From contig JAFSGC010000004.1 in NCBI GenBank assembly GCA_017434825.1, forward strand, positions 62,001 through 126,000: a stretch of DNA of 64,000 nucleotides, given 5' to 3'. The stretch's first letter is position 1, and each line of letters begins with the position of its first letter. Below the pieces are notes generated by a model. The model had not been told where the DNA came from, did not search any database, and saw only the letters and a list, made by a program, of their open reading frames with translations. This DNA is from Bacilli bacterium (lineage in GTDB: Bacteria > Bacillota_I > Bacilli_A > RF39 > UBA660). A program made the translations under genes and the position numbers. This document shows positions 25,501-34,617 of the stretch, one piece after another.

Positions 25501-27923
25501 TAGTCTAAATCCTTTCTTGCTAATATTTCCGCAGGAGATTGTTTAATAACATTAGCTACAGGTAGTAATCCAACCATAAGATTAAAACCATACATCAATA
25601 TTATACTTAGTATGATTGTTCCAACATTTACAACATAGTTTTGAGCAAAGTATGAAATTGTTGTTAATGAATCTAAGCAATAACTTACAAATATAATTCC
25701 AGGAATACATGCAATTGTTGTAATTGCAAATATTTCCCCGAAGAACATTTTATAAATATCACTTTTCTTAACTCCAATAGCTCGATATATACCGATTTCT
25801 TTAATTCTTGATAAGAACGATGCTCTAATCATTAGATATATTTCGATAAATGAAATTACCAAAATAACTGCACTTACAATAATACCAGCTTTAACCATTC
25901 CTGCTCTTGATTCATTGTAAGATTTTAAACTAGCCTCATAAGAAGATATAATATTTAAATTTTGATTATTAAATTCTTCGATAACTCTACTTTCATCACT
26001 TGGCATTACAGTTAGGTTTCGAGCAGATTCAATTATCTTATATTTTAAAGTATTTCCATTTACATAGAAATTATAATTGTCACTTTCATAATAACCTACT
26101 ACAGTAAGCTTAGTATTATTTATCTTATCATCTATTTTTTTATTAAGTGGATACTCATACTCGCTATTAATATTAACTATTACTTCATAGTCATTTTTAG
26201 GAAGTCGTCCTTTTTTCAAATTAATGTTATAGAATGTATAGTCTTGATATGAATTAGTATCTTCATCCATTTCAATATCATATCCCCAATCATCAGATAC
26301 CGAATTGGCAAGCATACTAATAAACATTGTTCTATCTGCATAAATCGAAGGATCACTTTTATCAACTATACCTACGATTTTGAAAGCATCTAGATTTTTT
26401 AAGTATACATCCTTATTAAGAAGTTCTTCCACTTTCGTTATACCCACTTGTTTTGGTGTTATATCAATTTCAAACATGTTTTCAATCGCCATTTTATCAA
26501 CAACTATTTCATACTTACTTTGAGGCAGTCTACCGTAAATAAGATCGGTTTTAAGTAATAAATCAGTAGCTACTAGTGAGCCTGATAAAACTGAGGATGC
26601 ATCCTTTGTTTGATAAAAATATGGATATTTTACTGCAAAATTAATATTTCCACTTCCTGGTAAAATATAATCTACACTTTCAAGCTTTTCATATTTTAAA
26701 TAATTATCTACCAAAACATTTGGATAAGTAACATTATAATAGTAATGATTCTTTTCAATAAAATCCTCATCTTTAACATTCATAAGACCAGCAATATTAC
26801 TTACAGAATATGTAATAAAACATCCTGAACCTAAAAATCCCAATAAAAGAAGTTTTTTAATAAATGAATAATCAATTATTTTCTTAAATCCATTAACAAG
26901 CAAACTAACCGGATTAAATATAGAACTATAACGTAATTTCTGATTTTTATCAATTATTTCGTTAAAATTAAATTCATACTTCTCATAGACTGACTTATCA
27001 ATTTGTTTATAATGATCATTAATAAATTCGATATTTGAATCATTATCCACTACTTCAATCTTATCATTTTTACTTCCTTTGATATAAATATTATTATTCT
27101 TAACAACAATAGTTAGTTTAATATCATTTTTCTTATCATTATAGATAGTTATATTATTATCTTCGTTAGAGAGATTTGAAATATGCTTAAAGTCTTTTAA
27201 ATAAATCTTATTATCAATTCGATAATCTAAGTTGTTATTATGTTTGTTTTCATAATCATTTTTAATAGTTCCATCTTCGATTTCAATAATTCGATCCGAA
27301 TAAAACTTAGCTATGTCACTTTCATGAGTAACTAATAAAACCAATCTTGTTTTAGAAATCGATTTGATAATATTCATTATTTCAATAGTATTAGCACTAT
27401 CTAAATTCCCTGTGGGTTCATCTGCTATGATGATACTTGGATCTTTAACTATAGCTCTAGCTATGCCTACTCTTTGTCTTTCTCCACCAGAAAGCATACT
27501 CGCAAGGCGATTACGATAACGATATAATCCTAAAGTTTCTAAAACATAATTTACTCTTTTCTTTATTTCGTCTTTATCTTTAATCCCTATCATCTTAAGA
27601 GATATAGCAACATTATCAAAAACTGTTTTATTATCAATTAAATAATAATTTTGAAAGATATAACCAATGTTTAAGTTTCGAATTTTATCAATTTTACCAG
27701 AGCACTTTCTAGTTATTTTTTGGTTATTTACGTAGATATTTCCACTTTTAACTTTATCTAAACCCCCGATTGCATTAAGAAGTGTTGTTTTACCACAACC
27801 GGAAGGTCCTAATAAAGCGACTAAGCCACTATCAGGAAGCTCTAAACTAGTATTATTGATAACATGGATTTCATTTTTCTTATGATGATTAAAGTATTTA
27901 TTAACTTTTTCAAGTAATATCAT
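25500..27923 (-). CDS. Fused ATPase-permease ABC protein (MacB/FtsX-like), second of pair
   Basis: The 807-aa protein has an ATPase (1 to ~225: GPSGCGKTT, LSGGERQRVG, IIIADEPTGNLDS, VTHESD). A cytosolic insert follows (about 230-340), Asn/Asp/Lys-rich and beta-like (NNIYIKGSKNDKIEVVDND). After that come one helix (~355-375), a large extracytoplasmic region, and three helices near 680-790. The C-terminal SFIEIYLMIRASFLSRIKEIG and YRAIGVKKSDIYKMFFGEIF are typical FtsX/MacB permease features. It likely pairs with the 741-aa neighbour. RBS AGGAGGTG. The substrate is unknown. Confidence 0.84.
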   Translation of the reverse strand: MILLEKVNKYFNHHKKNEIHVINNTSLELPDSGLVALLGPSGCGKTTLLNAIGGLDKVKSGNIYVNNQKITRKCSGKIDKIRNLNIGYIFQNYYLIDNKTVFDNVAISLKMIGIKDKDEIKKRVNYVLETLGLYRYRNRLASMLSGGERQRVGIARAIVKDPSIIIADEPTGNLDSANTIEIMNIIKSISKTRLVLLVTHESDIAKFYSDRIIEIEDGTIKNDYENKHNNNLDYRIDNKIYLKDFKHISNLSNEDNNITIYNDKKNDIKLTIVVKNNNIYIKGSKNDKIEVVDNDSNIEFINDHYKQIDKSVYEKYEFNFNEIIDKNQKLRYSSIFNPVSLLVNGFKKIIDYSFIKKLLLLGFLGSGCFITYSVSNIAGLMNVKDEDFIEKNHYYYNVTYPNVLVDNYLKYEKLESVDYILPGSGNINFAVKYPYFYQTKDASSVLSGSLVATDLLLKTDLIYGRLPQSKYEIVVDKMAIENMFEIDITPKQVGITKVEELLNKDVYLKNLDAFKIVGIVDKSDPSIYADRTMFISMLANSVSDDWGYDIEMDEDTNSYQDYTFYNINLKKGRLPKNDYEVIVNINSEYEYPLNKKIDDKINNTKLTVVGYYESDNYNFYVNGNTLKYKIIESARNLTVMPSDESRVIEEFNNQNLNIISSYEASLKSYNESRAGMVKAGIIVSAVILVISFIEIYLMIRASFLSRIKEIGIYRAIGVKKSDIYKMFFGEIFAITTIACIPGIIFVSYCLDSLTTISYFAQNYVVNVGTIILSIILMYGFNLMVGLLPVANVIKQSPAEILARKDLD

Positions 27924-27926
27924 AAA

Positions 27927-30152
27927 TTACACCTCCTCACGATATGCGCGCATCGCAGATGATTTAAATAATTTTCTAGAATATGTCCAAGAAAGTAACA
28001 TACTCATTAACAGTAAAATTAGATAGATTACCACAAACTCACGAATGCCTAAATTCGAAGTAATCGCCGCAATAAAGCCATTAGATATAATATTTGTATT
28101 AACTAAAATGGTTAAGAGCATAAATAAGAAGAAAGTTAAGTGATATACAGTGTATAGCTCAATACTAATCAATTTTTTTATAACCTTTTTACTCCCGCCC
28201 AAGATTCTTACAGTAGAATAATATACATTTTTAGACTTTTGGATTAATTTAATTACAAAGTAAGTTATAAAGAATAACACTATAAATAGTACTATTGTAA
28301 CAATAATTTTAAAAATATTAATTATTTGAGCTATTCCTTCATTGTAGTTATATAAAGAATCTTTAATCTTTAATGTATAAAAGCCAAGATCTTCTAACTT
28401 TGTTGCAAGTTTATCAACATCAGATGCTTCATTTGCAAATACACTACTTTGGAAAGTATATTTATTATATAATTCATTATAATCATCATAAGAAATAAAA
28501 ATTGTTCCATAATAATCATCATAATTATCGAATTCTGTTAACTTTTTAAAATTATCCTTATTAAAAGTATTTTTAATATTTACTTCAAGGCTTTCTTCAT
28601 AATATAGGTTTTTAATTTTTATATCTACAAGATTATCATAGCAATTCATATTTTTGCATAAATGCGATAAGTCTGTATGAATTAATGCTGTTCCTTTTTC
28701 AACATTTTTACTTGGAATTAAACTCATATAAGAAGAATAACCATCAACTTTTTCGTAGTGTCCATTTATGCCAATTGTTAATTCTGCAAATCTTTTATTA
28801 GTTAATAAACGAGCCTGATTTAACACCTTGTCAGTCACATAAATTGTATCATCATCATAGTCATCATGATAAATAATACCTACTACTTTAAGTTTTTGAT
28901 TTGTGGCTATAATATCACCATAATCATCATAAATATTTAGTTCTTGATTAAATAGTTCCTCATAGTTAATTAAATAATAATCATATTCATAACCCTTTAC
29001 AACAACTTCATTATCATTTTCTGGCAGTCTACCAACATCAACACTATCTATAGAATTTACGTTTTCTAATTTTCCCCATACATAATATTCATTATTATTT
29101 AGGTCATATGATGTATCTAGTAAAATGTCATCTTTTTCAATTCTTTGAACTTCTTCAAGGGTTGTTATAGCATTAAAATCTTCATTCGTAAAATACGAAC
29201 CATTTGATTTTTTTATGACTATTCTAGTAGCAGATATATCTCTAAAGAAAGCACTATATCCACTTTTAGCTTCTTCCTCCGCTAAGTTTTTAAATACGGA
29301 ATATTCTCCTAAAAATGCTACAATTATAAATAAGAAAACTAGAAACATTAATACGAATTTAGGAACAATATTAAATGTGTTTCTTATTCCTAATAACACC
29401 TTATTAATAAATCTTATATCTTTATATTCATTAAGTGTTATATTACTTTTATTATATTCTTTTAAACTAATATCTTCGCGAACTTTACCATCATGCATTT
29501 CAATTTTACGAGTAGCATATTTTTCTACTTGATCATAATTGTGAGTAACAACTACAACCAGTTTATCTTTGGCAATTTCTGATAATAATTTAATAATACT
29601 CTTAGCACTTTTAGAATCCAAATTTCCTGTTGGTTCGTCTGCAATAATTATTGGTGTATCTTTAGCAAGAGCTCTAGCTATTGCCACTCTTTGTTTTTGT
29701 CCACCAGACAGTTTTGATACTCGTGTATTTTTAAACTTAGACAAATCAACCTTTTCAATTAAGTCAATTATCTTATCATGAACTTCGTGTTTTTTGAAAC
29801 CATTTAATAATAGAACCAATTCAATATTTTGATATACGGTATAACTACTTACAAGATTAAAAGTTTGAAAAATATTACCAATATAGGTTTTTCGATAATG
29901 TTCAAAATCACTTTCATTATAATGGCTAGTTTCTTCTCCATTAATATATAGTTCGCCTTCTTCATAAGAATCTAGTCCTGATAAGACATTTAAAAGAGTG
30001 GATTTTCCTGATCCACTCTCTCCTGTTATAACTACAAATTCTCCCAAATTAAAATCTAGGTTAACGCGAGTAAAACCTGTAGCAACTAATCCTTTATTGT
30101 AATAAAATTTACTAACATTTTTAAGTTTTAACAAAGGCATTTCTTTACCCAT
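27927..30152 (-). CDS. Fused ATPase-permease ABC protein (MacB/FtsX-like), first of pair
   Basis: The 741-aa protein has an ATPase (GESGSGKST, LSGGQKQRVA, IIIADEPTGNLDS, VVTHNYD), one helix near 262-282, a large exported region of about 330 residues and three C-terminal helices. The topology is mechanotransmission-type (MacB-like), coupling ATP use to work outside the membrane. The two genes are 3 nt apart and both ATPases look complete, so a heterodimer is likely. RBS AGGTGAT is 5 nt before the ATG; TATAAT at 30176-30171 is the likely -10. Confidence 0.84.
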   Translation of the reverse strand: MGKEMPLLKLKNVSKFYYNKGLVATGFTRVNLDFNLGEFVVITGESGSGKSTLLNVLSGLDSYEEGELYINGEETSHYNESDFEHYRKTYIGNIFQTFNLVSSYTVYQNIELVLLLNGFKKHEVHDKIIDLIEKVDLSKFKNTRVSKLSGGQKQRVAIARALAKDTPIIIADEPTGNLDSKSAKSIIKLLSEIAKDKLVVVVTHNYDQVEKYATRKIEMHDGKVREDISLKEYNKSNITLNEYKDIRFINKVLLGIRNTFNIVPKFVLMFLVFLFIIVAFLGEYSVFKNLAEEEAKSGYSAFFRDISATRIVIKKSNGSYFTNEDFNAITTLEEVQRIEKDDILLDTSYDLNNNEYYVWGKLENVNSIDSVDVGRLPENDNEVVVKGYEYDYYLINYEELFNQELNIYDDYGDIIATNQKLKVVGIIYHDDYDDDTIYVTDKVLNQARLLTNKRFAELTIGINGHYEKVDGYSSYMSLIPSKNVEKGTALIHTDLSHLCKNMNCYDNLVDIKIKNLYYEESLEVNIKNTFNKDNFKKLTEFDNYDDYYGTIFISYDDYNELYNKYTFQSSVFANEASDVDKLATKLEDLGFYTLKIKDSLYNYNEGIAQIINIFKIIVTIVLFIVLFFITYFVIKLIQKSKNVYYSTVRILGGSKKVIKKLISIELYTVYHLTFFLFMLLTILVNTNIISNGFIAAITSNLGIREFVVIYLILLLMSMLLSWTYSRKLFKSSAMRAYREEV

Positions 30153-30170
30153 AATTTATCACCTAAGATA

Positions 30171-30176
30171 ATTATA
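30171..30176 (-). promoter_or_regulatory. -10 element of ABC/aminopeptidase operon
   Basis: TATAAT preceded by CTG on the minus strand lies 18 nt before the start codon at 30152. No convincing -35 is seen, so expression may also come from read-through of the cohesin operon. Confidence 0.4.
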
Positions 30177-30200
30177 CAGCAAATTTATTACGCATACTAC

Positions 30201-30410
30201 TTATTTCTGGTTGCTTTTTCGGTTGCGCTTTTTCTTTTTATCATCTTCGAAGATGTTATAAGTTTGTGTTTTTGAATTATCAATAATTTCATTAGGGTTT
30301 TTCTCTTCTGAATTATCCTTTACTTTAACTTTTTTATCTTTTATTTCAATTTCTTTTGTTTCTTCAAGTTTGTTATCTACTACTTTAGGTTCTTCATTTA
30401 TTTTGTTTTT
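30201..30410 (-). pseudogene. In-frame continuation of the cohesin gene beyond an amber codon
   Basis: Immediately after the TAG at 30413-30411, 69 sense codons follow in the same frame before a TAA at 30203-30201. They encode a highly charged tail (KNKINEEPKVVDNKLEE..., ending KKKKRNRKSNQK). No start codon with an RBS is present. It looks like the cytoplasmic tail of the anchored protein cut off by a point change (for example AAG, CAG or GAG to TAG), or a read-through extension. Confidence 0.6.
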
Positions 30411-31685
30411 CTATTTACTTTTATTTCCCTTTTTAGATAAACCGATTATTCCAAATAACGCTAGAACGGTTGATACTACGAACGCTAATGTTGAATATGT
30501 AAGCATTGTATTTTTTTCTTCAAGCATTTTTATATATTCTTCATCATACTTCATAATTGTTTGATCTTTTGTATCATATAAGTATAATCCTTGTTCTTTT
30601 GTTTCAACATTTAATCCATATATTAATTTAAAACGTGAGTTTTCATTTAATGTTAATACTTCAATATCAGCTTCTTGAATTTTTATTGTTGTCCTTTCGT
30701 AACTTTCAAGACTTTCTTTCATTTCCATAGGATAGATACTTATACCACCAAAACTCAATTCAATATATTTTTTATATGTATCATTTTCATATATAAATAG
30801 TGATACATTACCTTCTTCATCTTTTAAACCTACTAGGTTAAATTCTGTTACTTCACTATAAAATCCTGGAATATCAAATTCTTGAATTACTAAATTTTTT
30901 TCAACATAACTCTCTGGTTTTGTTAAATTACTAGCAATTTTTACCACTGTGTATTTTTTACCATCAACTTCGACATTTATTGGATTTTTATCAATAACCT
31001 CTACATTTAATTTATAAGTTTTTTCACTACCATTTTGAGCAATTACTACGATATCAAAACTATTACTTCCGGCGGATACTTCAACTTCACCAGCTCCACT
31101 TATAGTGGCAGTCTTATCCTCTGCTGTTGCATTTATTTTTACTTTAGTTTCATCTTCATTTACTTTCACCGAATACTCTAAAACATCTTTACTAAATTCC
31201 GGGGTAATTTCATATCCTTCAACTGTTAGATTACTTAAATTATTATTTGATGATAAACTAGCTTGATATTCTGAATAAGTTAATGTTTTTATTGTTTTGG
31301 AACCATCATTTACTCCTAGAATTCTTTCATCCCAGTCAACTACCATTGATGAATCTATATAAAACTTGCTAGAACCACTTTTTAATGCCTTAAATACATA
31401 CTTATATTGAACTGATTTTGTATTACCATTACTAGCATATGCAGCATAGTGAACACCAACATCTGAGCTTTGTAACTTGAAAACTGAACTGTCATAATTT
31501 AAAGTATATTCCCAAGAGCCTAACGCCGCTGCTGATGATACAGTTACATAAACAGTTACATCCTTTCCTACTATTACTTGATTAGAACTGCTGCTAACAG
31601 ATATTGTAGCACTCGCAGCATTTACTACCGAAGTAAATGATAACGAAATAAATAACGTTAATAAAATATTTAATACTTTCTTCAT
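30411..31685 (-). CDS. Membrane-anchored cohesin-domain protein
   Basis: The 424-aa protein has a signal peptide (1 to ~23). A cohesin-type beta-sandwich follows at about 24-150 (TISVSSSSNQVIVGKDVTVY, GSWEYTLNYDSSVFKL, and a YKYVFKALKSGSSKF core). A cadherin-like sandwich lies at about 172-245 (NLSNLTVEGYEITPEF, ATISGAGEVEVSAGSN), then a beta-rich region, and one helix near 395-418 followed by SKKGNKSK. Cohesins bind dockerins, and the gene 9 nt upstream encodes a dockerin-bearing wall hydrolase, so this is probably its surface receptor. The frame continues past the amber stop. The cohesin call rests on pattern recognition and needs a profile search. Confidence 0.72.
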   Translation of the reverse strand: MKKVLNILLTLFISLSFTSVVNAASATISVSSSSNQVIVGKDVTVYVTVSSAAALGSWEYTLNYDSSVFKLQSSDVGVHYAAYASNGNTKSVQYKYVFKALKSGSSKFYIDSSMVVDWDERILGVNDGSKTIKTLTYSEYQASLSSNNNLSNLTVEGYEITPEFSKDVLEYSVKVNEDETKVKINATAEDKTATISGAGEVEVSAGSNSFDIVVIAQNGSEKTYKLNVEVIDKNPINVEVDGKKYTVVKIASNLTKPESYVEKNLVIQEFDIPGFYSEVTEFNLVGLKDEEGNVSLFIYENDTYKKYIELSFGGISIYPMEMKESLESYERTTIKIQEADIEVLTLNENSRFKLIYGLNVETKEQGLYLYDTKDQTIMKYDEEYIKMLEEKNTMLTYSTLAFVVSTVLALFGIIGLSKKGNKSK

Positions 31686-31694
31686 ATTTCTCCT

Positions 31695-33641
31695 TTAACT
31701 AATGGTTAAATAACCTAATATATGTTTTTGAATTCTTAATAAATCTACGATATCAACAATACCATCTTGATTAGTATCTCCAGCCTTTAAATAACTTCCA
31801 TTTAAATCAGTATATCCTAAAATAAATTTTTGAACTCTTAATAAGTCCTGAATATTTATATTACCATCACCTGTCGGATCTCCTTTAATGACAATATTAT
31901 ATGTTACAGTGTCTCCTCCATTAGTAATTGTAACAACATCACCAGTTGATAAATTCCCAGATGCTTTATTAGTAACGCTTACTTTTGCAGTTGCCGCAGT
32001 TTTTTGTGCTAATGACGTAATATTTTCAACTGTATTTCCTGCAGTAAGTAGCATATGATTTTCGCTTAATGGGACGTTCATATTATCTACAATGTCTTTT
32101 ACACTCATTTCAATTCCATCTGTTCTAACTACCTTGATAGTATATTTTTGAACTGATTTATTCTCTGCAGTTACAATGACTTCAATTTTGTTTTCAGTTT
32201 CTAAAAGTTTAATATTTCCTGTACCACTAATAGTAGCTTTAGAATTAATCGCAGTAGCTTCTACTCTTACTTCTTGAGCTCCAGAAGATACATAATGTGT
32301 ATATTCATAATTATCATGAGCAAAGCCTTTTATATCTTTACCATTTATTGTTAGTTTATTAAGATGATTATTAGGATTTCCCTTTTCAGGAAGACTATAT
32401 TTTTGATCACTCATATTACTATATACCGGGATAACAAAAGTAAACGCCGTGCTTTTAAGCAAATCCATATCTTGATATCCGTCATAAGCTATACTAGCTT
32501 CGCTATATGCAGCTTTTACATTTGTCATATATTGATGTGAATATGTAGAGTATTCAGAATAAGAACTGGTGTTATATTTTTGGAAATAACCTGTATCTTG
32601 TCCTTTAGCAATATATGTTACAGATATAACTTGAGCTCCACCGGTAATTGCATTTGGGATATTATCCCACGGTCTTAAATAAGTGGTACCTGCGACTGCC
32701 CAAACCAAACCATCATGAGCACCGGTATTTGCTCCAATGTTATATGGATTATATACATGATCGTATGTAATTCCATTGTATGTAACTGCATTACCTGCTA
32801 AAGAATAACTTGAATAATTTGCTCCTGTTTCTTGTCTGATTCTACTTGCTAAATAAATGGCATTGATATTATTATCTCTGGAAGCAGTATATATAGTTTC
32901 AGAATAAGGCGCCAAGTCTCTTCCATTAAGAACAGTTTGTACTGCTTCTACAGTTTGATACTCTTCATCAAATGATAATTTTTCAAACATAAAGATATAT
33001 CTTTCATCTAAAAAGTTTCTAGGGTCTAGATAATATGCAACCACATCAGGACTAGCAGAATACCAATTTTTTCCCTCTTTAACAACAAAAGTATCAGTTA
33101 AATAATCATAAGAATCAGTTGTAGTAGATAAATAACCTTGGTATGAAGTTTGAATTAAAGATTTCTTTCCAACAGCTTCTTTAGATACTGCAACTGCAAA
33201 GTCTAAACCATTAACATCAGCTTCGAAACTCCAGTTAGGATACTGACTCTTTAACGCACATAACTCAGGCCAATACGTTTTTGGAAAACCAGCATTTGCT
33301 AATTCCTTTTCACATTCAGTTGTTGGTGTATCATGAACTTCTTCGATAGTTATTAAAGTAACATATGAGGAGCATATATATCCAACTGATTCACCAGAAT
33401 AATATACTTTATACCATCCGTCAGCACAGCCTCTTTCAGTAGCCACTTTTTGATTGGAAACCATATCAAACGTTGCATTAACTGCAGCCTTACGTACATA
33501 ATCATAATTTGTCCCTGGGCCTTTACGAATATAAACATCACTATATGGTACTTTTGCTTTGACTGTTGCTGCGCTTACGTAAAAACTAGCACTAAAAAAA
33601 GAGGCAATAGAAATTAAAAGTATCAATAAGATTTTTTTCAT
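31695..33641 (-). CDS. Secreted N-acetylglucosaminidase with SH3b, cadherin-like and dockerin domains
   Basis: The 648-aa protein has a signal peptide (1 to ~24) and a bacterial SH3 domain (~27-95: VYIRKGPGTNYDYV, GWYKVYYSGESVGYI). A LytG/GH73-like glucosaminidase domain spans ~115-390, with the catalytic-Glu motif YLASRIRQETG and YNPYNIGA. A cadherin-like sandwich lies at ~405-500. A type I dockerin lies at ~587-648, with two calcium loops (DPTGDGNINIQD and DTNQDGIVDIVD), each followed by a LLR(V/I)QK helix. It should cleave peptidoglycan glycan strands and dock on a cohesin. The RBS is AAGGAGG. Confidence 0.85.
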   Translation of the reverse strand: MKKILLILLISIASFFSASFYVSAATVKAKVPYSDVYIRKGPGTNYDYVRKAAVNATFDMVSNQKVATERGCADGWYKVYYSGESVGYICSSYVTLITIEEVHDTPTTECEKELANAGFPKTYWPELCALKSQYPNWSFEADVNGLDFAVAVSKEAVGKKSLIQTSYQGYLSTTTDSYDYLTDTFVVKEGKNWYSASPDVVAYYLDPRNFLDERYIFMFEKLSFDEEYQTVEAVQTVLNGRDLAPYSETIYTASRDNNINAIYLASRIRQETGANYSSYSLAGNAVTYNGITYDHVYNPYNIGANTGAHDGLVWAVAGTTYLRPWDNIPNAITGGAQVISVTYIAKGQDTGYFQKYNTSSYSEYSTYSHQYMTNVKAAYSEASIAYDGYQDMDLLKSTAFTFVIPVYSNMSDQKYSLPEKGNPNNHLNKLTINGKDIKGFAHDNYEYTHYVSSGAQEVRVEATAINSKATISGTGNIKLLETENKIEVIVTAENKSVQKYTIKVVRTDGIEMSVKDIVDNMNVPLSENHMLLTAGNTVENITSLAQKTAATAKVSVTNKASGNLSTGDVVTITNGGDTVTYNIVIKGDPTGDGNINIQDLLRVQKFILGYTDLNGSYLKAGDTNQDGIVDIVDLLRIQKHILGYLTIS

Positions 33642-33659
33642 TACTACCGCCTCCTTCGT

Positions 33660-33677
33660 ATTCTCATAAGAATTATA
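33660..33677 (-). promoter_or_regulatory. -10 element and overlapping inverted repeat of glucosaminidase operon
   Basis: The extended -10 TGATATAAT (TATAAT at 33677-33672) overlaps the short inverted repeat ATTCT-CATA-AGAAT at 33660-33673, around the expected start site. The -35 is weak (about TGGAGT, 17 nt upstream), so an activator or a protein bound at the repeat may matter. Confidence 0.5.
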
Positions 33678-33739
33678 TCATTAATATCCCGAATACTCCA
33701 GGTCCCGTGGCTTTTTTTCGTAAAAATTTTGTCAATAAA

Positions 33740-34531
33740 TTAGCCTAAAGCTACATCTAGAATCATCATGATAGAAAAACCAATAATGGTAAACAACGCC
33801 ATTAGGTCTTTGCATTCATTTGATTGACTCTCAGGTATCAGTTCTTCGACTACAACATAAATCATAGCGCCGGCTGCAAAAGCCAACAAAAACGGTAAGA
33901 TAAATCTTACTTTTAAAACTAACAGAGCTCCTACTACTCCAGCAATTGGTTCTACTACTCCTGTCATTCCGCCAATAAGAAAAGCTTTTTTACGACTGAA
34001 GCCCTCTCTTCTTAATGGTAAACTTACTGCTGTTCCCTCAGGAAAATTTTGAATACCTATTCCTATGGCTAATATTAAGGCCGATATAGCAGTAGCTCCT
34101 TCAATACCATAAGCAATAGATCCAAACGCAACACCAATGGCTAACCCTTCAGGTATATTGTGAAGCGTAATTGATAAAACCAACATTAAGGTTCTCTTAG
34201 CTTTGCTATTTTCTTTATTTTTTATTAATTTTGGAAATATTTTGTCTCCAGAAAACAAAAGCATTCCGCCCGCAAAGAATCCTATAAAGGCCACTAGCCA
34301 AGGAATCATATTCAATTCTTCAGCTAGACTTAATGCTGGATTTAAAAGCGAAAAGAACGCAGCTGCTATCATTACTCCAGCAGCAAGCCCTAACATTCCA
34401 TCAAGAAGATTTTTATTTACTTTTTTGAAGAAAAATACTATTGCAGCACCCAAAGCCGTAATTCCCCAGGTAATCATACAAGCAATAAATGCTTGAACGA
34501 CATTATTTAATTCTAAAAAATATGATAACAT
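33740..34531 (-). CDS. ZIP-family metal transporter (ZupT/GufA-like)
   Basis: The 263-aa protein has eight predicted helices with the two metal-binding helix motifs HNIPEGLAIG and QNFPEGTAVS and a late VVEELIPES. ZIP proteins bring Zn or other divalent metals into the cytoplasm. An intracellular loop (KNKENSKAKRT) separates helices 3 and 4. It is divergent from pgeF, with a short shared upstream region. RBS GGGTGG precedes the ATG. Confidence 0.9.
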   Translation of the reverse strand: MLSYFLELNNVVQAFIACMITWGITALGAAIVFFFKKVNKNLLDGMLGLAAGVMIAAAFFSLLNPALSLAEELNMIPWLVAFIGFFAGGMLLFSGDKIFPKLIKNKENSKAKRTLMLVLSITLHNIPEGLAIGVAFGSIAYGIEGATAISALILAIGIGIQNFPEGTAVSLPLRREGFSRKKAFLIGGMTGVVEPIAGVVGALLVLKVRFILPFLLAFAAGAMIYVVVEELIPESQSNECKDLMALFTIIGFSIMMILDVALG

Positions 34532-34570
34532 TATTCCACCCTATTAATAATTTATAATTAATTCAACTTA

Positions 34571-34599
34571 TTGTGTGGGCACCACTTTTTTTGTATAAT
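34571..34599 (+). promoter_or_regulatory. Promoter of pgeF
   Basis: TTGTGT (34571-34576), a 17-nt spacer and TATAAT (34594-34599). The spacer contains the inverted repeat GTGG-GCA-CCAC (34576-34586), which could be an operator. Confidence 0.7.
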
Positions 34600-34617
34600 C
34601 TTTTTAGGTGATTTTAA

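Noticed and set aside
24364-30152. BceAB/VraFG-type bacitracin module
   Set aside because: These have separate ATPase and ten-helix permease genes and an adjacent two-component system; here the ATPases are fused and the topology is four-helix MacB-like.
30201-30413. Possible amber-to-sense recoding across the genome
   Set aside because: TAG ends many normal genes in the window inside terminator hairpins, so it works as a stop here.
33690-33735. Plus-strand GC-rich element followed by a T7 run, and TTGACA on the minus strand
   Set aside because: The element does not form a clean stem, no plus-strand gene precedes it, and TTGACA has no -10 at a proper distance.
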